From Lachnospiraceae bacterium UBA935 (GTDB taxonomy: Bacteria > Bacillota > Clostridia > Lachnospirales > Lachnospiraceae): 44,503 nucleotides of DNA. Below the pieces are notes generated by a model. It was not told the origin of the DNA. It made no database searches and was given only the letters and a program-made list of their open reading frames with translations. The DNA is taken from positions 4,800-49,302 of the forward strand of contig DBDJ01000044.1 of the NCBI GenBank assembly GCA_002293525.1, given 5' to 3'. This document shows positions 8,788-17,342 of the stretch, piece after piece. The position numbers and the translations under genes are program-made. How positions within the stretch are numbered: the first letter of the stretch is position 1; each line of letters starts with the position of its first letter.

Positions 8788-8790
8788 TTA

Positions 8791-8819
8791 ATTCAATATT
8801 TATTGCACAATAATGTCAA
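8791..8819 (-). promoter_or_regulatory. Candidate promoter for the GT2 operon
   Basis: Minus-strand TTGACA (complement of 8814-8819) and TTGAAT (complement of 8791-8796), 17 bases apart. It overlaps the plsC promoter on the other strand, so the two transcripts may compete. Confidence 0.45.
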
Positions 8820-8831
8820 CTCATATATAAT
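8803..8831 (+). promoter_or_regulatory. Sigma-A promoter for plsC
   Basis: TTGCAC (8803-8808), 17-base spacer, TATAAT (8826-8831). It lies 37 bp before the plsC start codon. Confidence 0.75.
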
Positions 8832-8868
8832 AAAATAAAATCTGACTTTAGGCAAAGGAAAAATAGAT

Positions 8869-9603
8869 ATGATACGATTTCTGGCTGTTGCTGCTTTTGT
8901 TGTCCTGTTTCTGATTTTATCGATTCCCCTCCTGATCACAGAATGGATTATCGGCCTGATTAATATGGATGTCAAGAACCGTAGTTCCCTCGCTATTGTT
9001 AACTGGGCCTTTCGCCTCTGTCTCTGGCTAAGCGGTACCAAAGTTACCGTTCTCGGAGAAGAAAACGTTCCTGGAGACACGCCGGTTCTATATGTAGGAA
9101 ACCACCGGAGTTTTTTTGATATCCTGCTGACCTATGTGCGGGTTCCCCGCCCCACCGGCTATGTGGCGAAGAAAGAAATGATACGCATCCCGCTGCTGAA
9201 CAACTGGATGAAAAATCTGCACTGCCTGTTTCTGGACCGGAAAAATATCAAAGAAGGACTGAAAACGATTCTCGCCGGCGTCGGAAAGATAAAAGAAGGT
9301 ATTTCTGTCTGCATTTTCCCCGAAGGCACCCGCAATAAGAATAACGACACGTTTTTACCGTTTCATGACGGGAGCTTTAAAATCGCGGAAAAGTCCGGAT
9401 GCCCGATTATCCCGATGAGCATCAACAATTCCGCTTCGGTATTTGAAGACCATTTGCCGAAAATAAAAAAAGCCCATGTAGTTGTCGAATATGGCCGCCC
9501 GATCCTGATCAGCGAACTGACCAAAGAAGAGCGGATGCGCATCGGCGAACATGTCCAGAATATTATCGCGAAAGCCTACTTCAAGAATAAAGAACTGGTT
9601 TGA
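8869..9603 (+). CDS. plsC: 1-acyl-sn-glycerol-3-phosphate acyltransferase
   Basis: 244 residues. The enzyme adds the second fatty acid to lysophosphatidic acid, giving phosphatidic acid for membrane lipids. Seen: N-terminal membrane segment (about 3-30), catalytic HX4D motif His79-Asp84 in GNHRSFFDI, the FLDR block, substrate-binding FPEGTR (150-155), and IIPMSI. AAAGGA lies 9 bases before the ATG. The 3' end overlaps the 3' end of murF on the other strand by 28 bp, with no terminator between. Confidence 0.93.
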   Translation: MIRFLAVAAFVVLFLILSIPLLITEWIIGLINMDVKNRSSLAIVNWAFRLCLWLSGTKVTVLGEENVPGDTPVLYVGNHRSFFDILLTYVRVPRPTGYVAKKEMIRIPLLNNWMKNLHCLFLDRKNIKEGLKTILAGVGKIKEGISVCIFPEGTRNKNNDTFLPFHDGSFKIAEKSGCPIIPMSINNSASVFEDHLPKIKKAHVVVEYGRPILISELTKEERMRIGEHVQNIIAKAYFKNKELV

Positions 9604-10994
9604 CCGCCAAACCGGTCAAGCATATTGTCCAGTAAAGTTTCAAAAGCCATTCCATGTGATGCTTTGAGCAATACCGTATCGCCGGGTTTGAAGATATTTG
9701 CCGCCTGTTCCAGAAAGCTTTCCTTATCAGGGAAACAGTAGACTTCCGGCCGTCGTCCGCGATGATTTTCATGGCCTTCCCTCTGGGCGGCGGCACCTAT
9801 CAATGCCGCTAACCGGCCGATGCAGACCAAGACGTCGGTTCCGCACTGCGAGGCATACCGGCCCACTTCTTCATGCAGGACGGCTTCATTTTCCCCTAGT
9901 TCAAACATATCCCCCAGCACCGCCGCTTTCCGGCCAGAAGCCAGCTTCAGCAGGTCAAGGGCGGCTTTCATCGATCCGGGATTGGCATTATAGCAGTCAT
10001 CTATCAGGACCGCGTTCGGAAGCTTGATGATATTGCCCCTGCCTTTCATGGCTTTTAAGTTTGCCAGGCCCCTTGTCAGGTCTTCCTTGGAAAGTCCTGA
10101 CCGGATGCCGACGCAGACTGCCGCCAGGGCATTGTATATCATATGCTCTCCCGGCAGCGGAATCGTCACTTCCAAAGACTCATTCATGTCCCAATGAATC
10201 ATTGCTGTGCTGCCGAAGAGCCCCATGCTCTTGATTTCATCCGCAAAGACCGGATTGGCGGGATTCAGGCCGTAACAAACCAACTTTTTCCCTTTTATGC
10301 TGCCGACCGCCGCCAGCAAGTCATCGTCGCCGTTGACATAGACAAACCCGTCTTCAGCCATGTGGTCAAACATCTCTGTCTTAGCTCTTAAAATACCTTC
10401 GCGGCTGCCCAGTTTTTCCAGATGTGACTGCCCGATATTGGTGATTACGCCAATATCCGGACGGGCTATCGCCGCCAGCCGGTGCATCTCCCCGAAGTCA
10501 CTGATTCCCATTTCCAGCACGGCCACTTCATGTTCTTCCCTGATCTGCAGCACGGTAAGCGGCAAGCCTACTTCATTATTATAATTACCTTCCGTTTTCA
10601 GCACCCGGAACCGTTCTCCCAGCACGCCGGCAATACATTCCTTGGTGCTGGTCTTGCCGACACTGCCGGTAATCCCGATTACCGGCAAGATAAGCTGCTG
10701 CCGGTAAAATGCCGCGATCTCCCGCAAAGCCTGAAAGGAATCCGCTACCAATATATAAGGTATATCTGACTTCGGTATTTTTTCACATACCACGCCGATA
10801 GCCCCGTTCGCGGCCACCTGGGAAATAAAATCATGGCCATCGACTTTTTCCCCCTTGGTAGCAATAAAAAGCGTGCCCGCTCCTGACTGCCGGGAATCAA
10901 TCACGACTCCGGCCGCCTCTCTTTCCTGGCCGGGCGGATTACCGAGCCGCCCGCCGCACGCCTGGGCTATGTTGGTTAATGTCATGTTTTTCAT
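9576..10994 (-). CDS. murF: UDP-N-acetylmuramoyl-tripeptide--D-alanyl-D-alanine ligase
   Basis: 472 residues. It joins D-Ala-D-Ala to the UDP-MurNAc tripeptide using ATP, the last cytoplasmic step of the pentapeptide precursor. All three Mur ligase domains are present: N-terminal substrate domain, ATPase domain with P-loop GITGSVGKTSTKE (Lys114), and C-terminal domain from about 320 with a DDCYNANPGSM block at its border. It follows ddl, the gene that makes its dipeptide substrate, on the same strand. The nearest AGGAGA is 13 bases from the ATG, longer than ideal, and belongs to an array of four identical boxes (11002-11073). Confidence 0.95.
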   Translation of the reverse strand: MKNMTLTNIAQACGGRLGNPPGQEREAAGVVIDSRQSGAGTLFIATKGEKVDGHDFISQVAANGAIGVVCEKIPKSDIPYILVADSFQALREIAAFYRQQLILPVIGITGSVGKTSTKECIAGVLGERFRVLKTEGNYNNEVGLPLTVLQIREEHEVAVLEMGISDFGEMHRLAAIARPDIGVITNIGQSHLEKLGSREGILRAKTEMFDHMAEDGFVYVNGDDDLLAAVGSIKGKKLVCYGLNPANPVFADEIKSMGLFGSTAMIHWDMNESLEVTIPLPGEHMIYNALAAVCVGIRSGLSKEDLTRGLANLKAMKGRGNIIKLPNAVLIDDCYNANPGSMKAALDLLKLASGRKAAVLGDMFELGENEAVLHEEVGRYASQCGTDVLVCIGRLAALIGAAAQREGHENHRGRRPEVYCFPDKESFLEQAANIFKPGDTVLLKASHGMAFETLLDNMLDRFGGQTSSLFLK

Positions 10995-11001
10995 AGCGAT
11001 T

Positions 11002-11073
11002 GATGATTCTCCTATAATAGATGATTCTCCTATAATAGATGATTCTCCTATGATAGATGATTCTCCTATATTG
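11002..11073 (-). repeat. Four 18-bp repeats, each with a Shine-Dalgarno box, before murF
   Basis: Four head-to-tail units at 11002, 11020, 11038 and 11056. On the minus strand each reads like TATTATAGGAGAATCATC, with one or two changes in the outer copies. Each unit contains AGGAGA. Only the copy nearest murF (complement of 11008-11013) is close enough to serve its start codon. Confidence 0.9.
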
Positions 11074-11206
11074 AAAGGCTGTAACTCGGTACGAATGATT
11101 TTAATTTACATTTAATTTACTATGTAACCTTCGCTTCCATAGTACTGATGGCCAACGGCCCGTGCTTTTATGAGCGGTGGAGACCGGCAAGCCGGTCATG
11201 TATGTT

Positions 11207-12286
11207 TTATAAGGCATTCCTGATGATTCGCTCACACAGATCAGTAAAGGATATCCCTGCTGCCTCGGCTTCCTGAGGCAGTAATGAAGTGGGGGTCATC
11301 CCCGGAAGTGTATTGGCCTCCAGACAGAATACGGCACCCTGCTCATCCATGATAAAGTCCATTCTGGCATAGTTTTTTAAGCGCAGGACCTGAAAGACCT
11401 TTTCCGCCAGTAGCTGCATTTCTCGGGTTTTTTCCGCCGCAAGCTCGGCCGGACAGGTTTCTTTGGTCAGGCCCGGCTGATACTTGTTCTTATAATCATA
11501 GAATCCCTGAAGGGGAGCCATCTCAATAACCGGCAAGGCCGCTCCCGATAAAACGCCCACGGAAAATTCCCGGCCCTTGATGTATTGCTCAACCACCGCC
11601 TCCTGGTCATATTGAAAGGCTTCCGTCAAAGCCTTTTCATACTCCTCCTCATTTCCGGCAATACAAACGCCGACGCTGGAACCGCCGCTGTTGGCTTTTA
11701 CAATACAGGGAAATGGCGGGTGTTCCTTTGCCGTCCCGCCTTGTTTCAGGCGGATGCCGGCCGGCGTGGGGATGCCGTGGTATTGAAACAGTTCCTTAGC
11801 CAGGGCTTTGTTCAATGCCAAAGCCGAACCGACATAATCGGCACCGGTATAGGCTATCCCCAGCAGATCAAAGCAAGCCTGAATCTTGCCGTTTTCCCCG
11901 TTCTCCCCATGAAGGGCCATAAATACCACGTCGGCCAGACGGCAGATTGATATCACATGAGGGCCAAAAAAGTTCTTATCTCCGTCCGGCCGACGGGCCT
12001 TGATTGCTTCGATATCCGGGCTTTCCTCTCCCACAGCCACCATTCCTTGAAGCCAGTCCGCTTCCTGTTCAAAAACAGCGGCGGTAGCTTCGCCGTTGAT
12101 AAACCCGCCGCCAGTTAGCCTGCCATCGTCATAGCTGCCGTCACTGCCGCCGTCATAGCCCAAATATACATCCAGCAAAATTACCCGATGGCCGTTTTGT
12201 TTCAGTGCTTGATAAATCTTCTTTCCCGAACTTATTGACACATCTCTTTCCGAGCTGATCCCCCCTGCAAGTACTACAATGTTCAT
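11207..12286 (-). CDS. ddl: D-alanine--D-alanine ligase
   Basis: 359 residues from the ATG at 12286 (MNIVVLAGGISSERDVS), preceded by AGGAG at 5 bases. A GTG six codons earlier has no ribosome site. ATP-grasp features: substrate block SSERDVSISSGK, LHGENGENGKIQ, the glycine loop VKANSGGSSVGV, and the metal site EANTLPGMTPTSLLPQ. The FYDYKNKYQPG loop carries the tyrosine pattern of D-Ala-D-Ala ligases rather than that of D-lactate ligases, so ordinary vancomycin-sensitive precursor is expected (family knowledge). It lies 212 bp upstream of murF on the same strand. Confidence 0.94.
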   Translation of the reverse strand: MNIVVLAGGISSERDVSISSGKKIYQALKQNGHRVILLDVYLGYDGGSDGSYDDGRLTGGGFINGEATAAVFEQEADWLQGMVAVGEESPDIEAIKARRPDGDKNFFGPHVISICRLADVVFMALHGENGENGKIQACFDLLGIAYTGADYVGSALALNKALAKELFQYHGIPTPAGIRLKQGGTAKEHPPFPCIVKANSGGSSVGVCIAGNEEEYEKALTEAFQYDQEAVVEQYIKGREFSVGVLSGAALPVIEMAPLQGFYDYKNKYQPGLTKETCPAELAAEKTREMQLLAEKVFQVLRLKNYARMDFIMDEQGAVFCLEANTLPGMTPTSLLPQEAEAAGISFTDLCERIIRNAL

Positions 12287-12390
12287 CCCTGCTCCTATCT
12301 GCACGCCAAGCGTACTGTAATTTCCAATCCTATTCTATGCGGTAATCTATTTAATTGATGCTATGTAACTGTCTATCGCCAGTAATCCAT

Positions 12391-14016
12391 TTATTCAGGT
12401 TCTCTATTATTCAGGTTCTCATTGCTCTTGATTTCCGAAATCATAAAAACTAATTTGCTGTTCGGGCCGATCTGGTTCATGATGCCTAAGTTGGAACTGA
12501 CTGCTTGATAACTTTTTTCGCCTATGCCGTCAATATAGCTGATCCCTTCGGGATTCCTGCCCATAAAATAGTGAAGATGATTTTCAATGACGGTGCCGTA
12601 TTCATGGTTTTTAATAATATGATTGACGATTGAAAGATAAACCATCGATTCCAGCAGCTCGGAATTATTATCCTGATTCCGGTTGCCTGCGGTCAGGTAA
12701 AGAGATTCACTCGATGCGCCGGCAATGGTTTCTGCCTTATCCATAAGTACTTTCATAATTTCGCTGCAGAGGTTCCGGTCCACCCTCTTTTTGGTAGACA
12801 GATACGTAACGCCGCCCATGATAAAATTTTCATTAAGATTATCCTGATATGCCTGGTCGTTCAGGTACTGGGTGATTTTCCGGTTATAGGCATTATATCC
12901 GGCGGCACGGTACATTTCTGTCGCTGCCATGAAAATCAGCCCGTCCATCTCCCCGGAGCCGGCTTCGGCATCCAGATAGTCCTTATAATTGTTTTCCAGA
13001 TAACGCCATGCCCGGTCGGCGGCCTGCAGGCATGCAGTGGCATAGGCAGTGTCAAAATCCTGATATAGATAACCGAATTTCGCCATAACGGCGCAATACA
13101 TCGCGGTTGCTTCCAAGGTGACCGGCTCCACAAAAGCCGTATAGGGGGAAAGCGGGCCGGCTTCCGCCGCAGACTGATATACCGTCACGCCGGAATATGC
13201 CCCGCCGGTGACAATATCCTGCATTTTCAGAAGCCAGCCGATTTCGTAGTTAATCTCGTCAAGCAGGTCAGGGATAGCGTTGCCGCTTTCCGGAATGTCC
13301 ATGTCGTCGGTAAAAAGATCTTTATTCAGCTCATAAGCAAGCAGCATGGAATTTACTACTTTACAAGCCGATGCCGTGTCCTTTGATCCGCTTTCATCCT
13401 GATGCCAGCCGCCGGAAACATCAAGGCTGACCGTTGCATCCTCGCGCAAGGGAACCTTCTGCGTATGGCAGGCATTGTGGGCATAGGCCCCGGCAAAGTC
13501 GGCGTGCAGGCTGATGCCGCAGCGGTTGTAATAGTATTGTTTGCAGGCCGAACGGAAAACGGTGTCATAGAGACCGTCGCTGATGGTGAAGGTATAAGAG
13601 CGGCCTACTATGCGGGCTTCTACGTAATAAGTCCCGGGACTGTTCAGTTCGGTGAAGGTGCCGTAGCTGTTATGTTCGCCGGTTTCTGGGTTATAGCCAC
13701 GGTTCTCGATTTCGCCTTCCCAGACGGCCTGGCCGGATTCGGCATCGATGACCTGAAAGGTCTCGGGTAAGTTTTCCCCTCGGAATACCGCGACTTTTTC
13801 CCGGTTGGGGAGGTAGCCTAGCTCATTGACTAAGATGTTGGGGACGCTGACAGGGACTTCATAATCCAGTTCTGCTTCTGCGAACAGGCTGTCAAACTGA
13901 TTTTCCGGGTTGCCCGCGGCTTCCTGCAGGCTGTCGGTCTGTGTGACGCAAGCCGACAGTGTGTTGGATAGCATGATGATGAGGCATATGATACAGGCTT
14001 TCTTATGGTTTTTCAC
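12391..14016 (-). CDS. GH9-related lipoprotein lacking the usual catalytic motif
   Basis: 541 residues. It has a lipoprotein signal with lipobox L-S-A-C at Cys23, an Ig-like domain of the cellulase N-terminal kind (about 55-155: VPNILVNELGYLP..., SPGTYYVEA), and an alpha/alpha-toroid related to glycoside hydrolase family 9 (about 165-530). In active GH9 enzymes DVSGGWxDAGD supplies the two key aspartates. Here the same place reads DVSGGWHQDES with no gap, so both are replaced. The C-terminal HHR and catalytic-Glu blocks are also absent after YFMGRNPEGISYIDGIG. It may bind rather than cut glucan, or belong to a divergent clade with another mechanism. The start is GTG with GGAAGGG at good spacing. 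Confidence 0.8.
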   Translation of the reverse strand: MKNHKKACIICLIIMLSNTLSACVTQTDSLQEAAGNPENQFDSLFAEAELDYEVPVSVPNILVNELGYLPNREKVAVFRGENLPETFQVIDAESGQAVWEGEIENRGYNPETGEHNSYGTFTELNSPGTYYVEARIVGRSYTFTISDGLYDTVFRSACKQYYYNRCGISLHADFAGAYAHNACHTQKVPLREDATVSLDVSGGWHQDESGSKDTASACKVVNSMLLAYELNKDLFTDDMDIPESGNAIPDLLDEINYEIGWLLKMQDIVTGGAYSGVTVYQSAAEAGPLSPYTAFVEPVTLEATAMYCAVMAKFGYLYQDFDTAYATACLQAADRAWRYLENNYKDYLDAEAGSGEMDGLIFMAATEMYRAAGYNAYNRKITQYLNDQAYQDNLNENFIMGGVTYLSTKKRVDRNLCSEIMKVLMDKAETIAGASSESLYLTAGNRNQDNNSELLESMVYLSIVNHIIKNHEYGTVIENHLHYFMGRNPEGISYIDGIGEKSYQAVSSNLGIMNQIGPNSKLVFMISEIKSNENLNNREPE

Positions 14017-14063
14017 CGCTAATCCCTTCCAAGGTAACGAATGCTTCTGGTGGTTTCTTGCCT

Positions 14064-14092
14064 ATTATAGCTTTTTTTATTGGTATTGTCTA
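14064..14092 (-). promoter_or_regulatory. Sigma-A promoter for the GH9-like gene
   Basis: On the minus strand TAGACA (complement of 14087-14092), 17 bases, TATAAT (complement of 14064-14069), about 48 bp before the GTG start. Confidence 0.7.
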
Positions 14093-14124
14093 TATGGTTG
14101 AGTTGGCTGGATGGTTAACTTGTC

Positions 14125-14366
14125 ATCGTCATATTGGCCAGGCAGCATCGGCTCCGGTTCCGGCTCCCGAAAATAAGTGTATCTAAGTTTCCCGCCCAAA
14201 GTACTGGTCACTTCCGTGTCGTCATCAAGCGCCCTCCTTGGCACATGATGACTTGGTCGGCCATCCGTGGCCGCCCAACACTAGGTTTTCGCTTAACGTG
14301 AAACTAAGATACACTAATTTTCTCCCACAGTCACCGGAGCCGATGCTGTCTGGCCAATATGACGAT
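14125..14366. repeat. 242-bp fold-back (MITE-like) element
   Basis: Terminal inverted repeats 14125-14158 and 14333-14366 match at 33 of 34 bases (outer part ATCGTCATATTGGCCAG). A second inner pair, 14169-14191 and 14300-14322, matches at all but two bases (AGTGTATCT core). A small GTCATCA/TGATGAC hairpin sits in the centre. No open frame of note lies inside. I see no clear target duplication at the edges. The pattern fits a non-autonomous mobile element or a large structured RNA. It fills most of the 413-bp gap between the GH9-like gene and the exporter. Confidence 0.75.
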
Positions 14367-14429
14367 TCGGAATTCCAACTGGTAGTTACTAGAATCATAT
14401 GGTAACGTAAAGATTGTGACGGTATTGGT

Positions 14430-15134
14430 TTATGTCTGTATGTTGATTATGTATTCATTGTTTAGATGTTTTACCAATATTATATTAATGAAGAAAATAA
14501 GGGCTGAAATGACAAATAATAATATGAGCAACCCTAAATGAATAAGCATGTTTTTATCCGCTAGGTACATATTAAAATACATACATCCAATATAAGAAAA
14601 TACCGGCAATAATCCAGCGAGTGCTTGACCTTGGCGGCTACTCCACATAATAGTACCTATTATGCTTAAAAATGAAAAAGAAATAATTGGTACAATTAGT
14701 ATAACCATCAACAAGCTTTCAAAATCGAATGGTATCCAGAGACGGAACAGGATTCTGCTGAATACCAAAGCAATCAATAAGGAAATGCACGAAAGCCCAT
14801 AGGCAATTATTAGACTTGCCATTAGCTTAGCAGACCAAATACGGTTTGGCTGTGTACCGTCAGCCACTAATACCTGCAAAGCTTTGTTTTTACGATCTTC
14901 ATTCAATGTCGTTTGGAAAACGAGTGTTCCAATCATTGGAATCTGCATAGCTGGTAAAAATAAGATGCTTGTCTTAAGATACAGGGCTAACATAATTGGA
15001 TCATTATCGATTGCTTTGATCTGTTCTCCTACAATCCATAAAATAGGCAAATAACCTACTAACGTGATGAATACTATGAGAATTCCTACACTTCGCAAAC
15101 CCACTTTACAGTCTTTCCATACCAATATTTTCAT
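14430..15134 (-). CDS. ABC-2 type permease of the peptide cluster
   Basis: 234 residues with six hydrophobic segments (about 14-34, 50-75, 105-130, 137-163, 168-190, 198-222), typical of ABC-2 membrane subunits such as bacteriocin exporter or immunity permeases. The cytoplasmic segment after the second helix, TTLNEDRKNKALQVLVADG, fits the coupling helix found in this family. The start codon overlaps the stop of the ATPase gene (ATGA), which shows tight co-translation. With the ATPase it most likely exports the modified peptide or protects the producer. It is last in the leftward AT-rich operon. Confidence 0.85.
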   Translation of the reverse strand: MKILVWKDCKVGLRSVGILIVFITLVGYLPILWIVGEQIKAIDNDPIMLALYLKTSILFLPAMQIPMIGTLVFQTTLNEDRKNKALQVLVADGTQPNRIWSAKLMASLIIAYGLSCISLLIALVFSRILFRLWIPFDFESLLMVILIVPIISFSFLSIIGTIMWSSRQGQALAGLLPVFSYIGCMYFNMYLADKNMLIHLGLLILLFVISALIFFINIILVKHLNNEYIINIQT

Positions 15135-16036
15135 GAAATACCCCCCAAAGTCTTAATATAGGCATCTTCCACATTGGAACATTCCTTAACTACTTCTTCA
15201 ATTTCAAAATCTTCTAAGCAAAGTTTTTTTACTATTTTAGGAATTTGTGCTTCTTGTGAATAAATATGTATTTCGTTTTTTTCACTTCCGGCGGTAATTT
15301 CAACATGGAACTCTGACAGAGCCCTTTTGATATCGGATACATTCCGTAACTGCATTAACCTAATTTTTAAATATTTATAACCTTCCTCTTTTAGATCAAG
15401 TATTTGTTTTTCCATTACTATTTTTCCCTCATTAATCATAATGAGCTTGGAACAAAAATCTTCTACATCGGACATATTATGAGATGCAAACAAAATACTT
15501 CGTGTTCCTTCTGATACCCAATTTTTTAAAAAATCTATAACAAATCTGTGACTTTCTATATCCAATCCATCAAATGGTTCATCTAAAATTAATAAATCAG
15601 GATGCGTAATAATCGCTCTGGCAATGGTTAGTTTTCTTAACATACCTTTAGAAAAAACCCTAGTCATACTATCCTTCCAATCTATTAACTGCATATCTTT
15701 TAATACCTGATCGATTAGTTTTTCACAATTGTAGATTTGGGGATTTTTTAATTTCCAGAAAAAATATAAATTCTCCTTTGCAGTCAATTGTGGATATAGT
15801 CCATTGAAATCAAAAACTGTACTAATTCGAATTCCAGAGGGCTCTGATTCAGCATGTAAAATAATTTCTCCTGAAGTAGGATTATTGATACCGCTAATAA
15901 TTCTCATTAATGTGGACTTACCTGCTCCATTTGGACCAACCAAACCTACAATTTGATGATTCGAAATAGAAAAATTGATATCCGTTAATGCTTGAACTTT
16001 TTTGTATTTTTTTGACACATTTTTAACGGTAACCAT
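15131..16036 (-). CDS. ABC transporter ATPase of the peptide cluster
   Basis: 301 residues. Walker A GPNGAGKST (34-42), Q-loop region in FDFNGLYPQ, signature FSKGMLRKL, Walker B LLILDEPFDGLD, and the switch histidine in FASHNMSD. A C-terminal extension of about 90 residues is common in bacitracin/lantibiotic-type exporters. AAGGT lies 8 bases before the ATG. Its partner is the overlapping permease. Codons are strongly AT-rich, as in the whole cluster 14430-19457. Confidence 0.92.
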   Translation of the reverse strand: MVTVKNVSKKYKKVQALTDINFSISNHQIVGLVGPNGAGKSTLMRIISGINNPTSGEIILHAESEPSGIRISTVFDFNGLYPQLTAKENLYFFWKLKNPQIYNCEKLIDQVLKDMQLIDWKDSMTRVFSKGMLRKLTIARAIITHPDLLILDEPFDGLDIESHRFVIDFLKNWVSEGTRSILFASHNMSDVEDFCSKLIMINEGKIVMEKQILDLKEEGYKYLKIRLMQLRNVSDIKRALSEFHVEITAGSEKNEIHIYSQEAQIPKIVKKLCLEDFEIEEVVKECSNVEDAYIKTLGGIS

Positions 16037-16071
16037 ACGTCTTTACCTTCCTATGATTATATTTCTTTATA

Positions 16072-17319
16072 TTATAATGAATTAATTCTGCTACAGATGG
16101 CTGATCCACCTGTCTTCTTTGAATTGATAGCCATCTCTATTGCTGTGCAATCTTCACAAATAAATCTATAAGGACATTCACAGCAAACAAAAATTTGTTG
16201 CTTTGTCATTCTCCAATATTTATCAATCAATAAGGTTTGAAATGGTACCGCTAATTCTTCGATTAATAAATCAGCCATGACTTCCTCTATCATCGGACAT
16301 ACTTTCAAATGACCATACAAGTTAATTGCCAATTTCCCATATAAACATGAATTATATCTCTTGTTTCTCCTGTAATTTTCGACTTTATTATTTTTTCTTT
16401 CATTATAACATTTAACTGTCTGAAAAGGAATATTGTTCTCATATATTTCAGCAGTTTTAGTTGTTAATAAATTCCATCTTTTATTAATAAGAAATTCATT
16501 TATTTTTAGCATATCAGATGATTTTGCTAAAATCGAAAATTCATGTAACACATTTTTTCTTTTACATGAGTCAACAGCATGTATTAAATCTAAGTATATT
16601 GAATTACTTCCTGTAATTTTAACATAACTAGATTCGTCATAACCAAGTACGGTAAATACTAATTTTACGTTATTTTTAAGGCAATAATCAAATATGTCAT
16701 CATTTAAATAACTTCCATTTGAAATTATTTTAATTTCAACACTATTTGTGTTTTGTCTTATAATTTCAATAAATTCTTGTATGCGTGTCCAATTAATAAA
16801 TGGATTGCCACCGGAAAAAATAATTCTTTTAATCATTAATCCAGTAACTCTTCTTATGATTTTAAGGAATGTTTCGTCATCTACACTAATTGCATTTTCA
16901 AATCTGTTAATCCAACTTTTACAACTATAGCATCCTCCATATATCAATTCATTATTATTGATGCAAAATTTACATTTTCCATTACATAAAATTGTTGACT
17001 GAATAAAGATAGTTTCTATGATAGGAACTTGTTCTGCAAGGCCTCTAATTTCAATTTCTTTATTTTCTAGATATTCCTCATTATATACATTACTATCATA
17101 AAAATATCCCATTCCTTCTTGCATTAACTTAGATATTATATTTTGCGTTAATTTATCCAAATCATTTAGTTCACTTATCGGATTTTCCAGTAAATAATTC
17201 ATCTTTGATACTTGAATATGATCTAAATGTATTTTTGTATCACCAAATAAATTAAAAATACATCCTCCTTTTTTGTCAAATAAATATTTAGCATTTGGAA
17301 AAAACTTAAAATATTTCAT
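16072..17319 (-). CDS. Radical SAM/SPASM-like peptide maturase (second enzyme)
   Basis: 415 residues. About 100 N-terminal residues look like a peptide-binding PqqD/RRE-type module. The radical SAM core follows, with the iron-sulfur motif CNGKCKFC (Cys112, Cys116, Cys119) and the SAM-binding block FSGGNPFINW. The C-terminal third has paired cysteines typical of SPASM auxiliary clusters (SCLYGK, VCPM, CCECPYRFICEDC). Such enzymes install thioether or other radical-made bonds in ribosomal peptides. Its gene starts 23 bp after the first radical SAM gene ends. Two maturases in one cluster recall thuricin CD (TrnC/TrnD). Which bond this one makes cannot be read from sequence. Confidence 0.87.
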   Translation of the reverse strand: MKYFKFFPNAKYLFDKKGGCIFNLFGDTKIHLDHIQVSKMNYLLENPISELNDLDKLTQNIISKLMQEGMGYFYDSNVYNEEYLENKEIEIRGLAEQVPIIETIFIQSTILCNGKCKFCINNNELIYGGCYSCKSWINRFENAISVDDETFLKIIRRVTGLMIKRIIFSGGNPFINWTRIQEFIEIIRQNTNSVEIKIISNGSYLNDDIFDYCLKNNVKLVFTVLGYDESSYVKITGSNSIYLDLIHAVDSCKRKNVLHEFSILAKSSDMLKINEFLINKRWNLLTTKTAEIYENNIPFQTVKCYNERKNNKVENYRRNKRYNSCLYGKLAINLYGHLKVCPMIEEVMADLLIEELAVPFQTLLIDKYWRMTKQQIFVCCECPYRFICEDCTAIEMAINSKKTGGSAICSRINSL

Positions 17320-17342
17320 TATAATTCATCCCTTCTTTTTTA

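Noticed and set aside
8690..8790. Hammerhead ribozyme suggested by two CTGATGA motifs on the minus strand
   Set aside because: The CGAAAC part of the core and a cleavage stem are not found at the needed places.
11002..11073. 18-bp repeats taken for replication iterons
   Set aside because: No replication gene is near. They sit in the leader of murF and each contains a ribosome box.
12391..14016. Frameshift as cause of the missing GH9 motif
   Set aside because: The motif block aligns with typical GH9 sequence without a gap, and conserved residues continue on both sides in the same frame.
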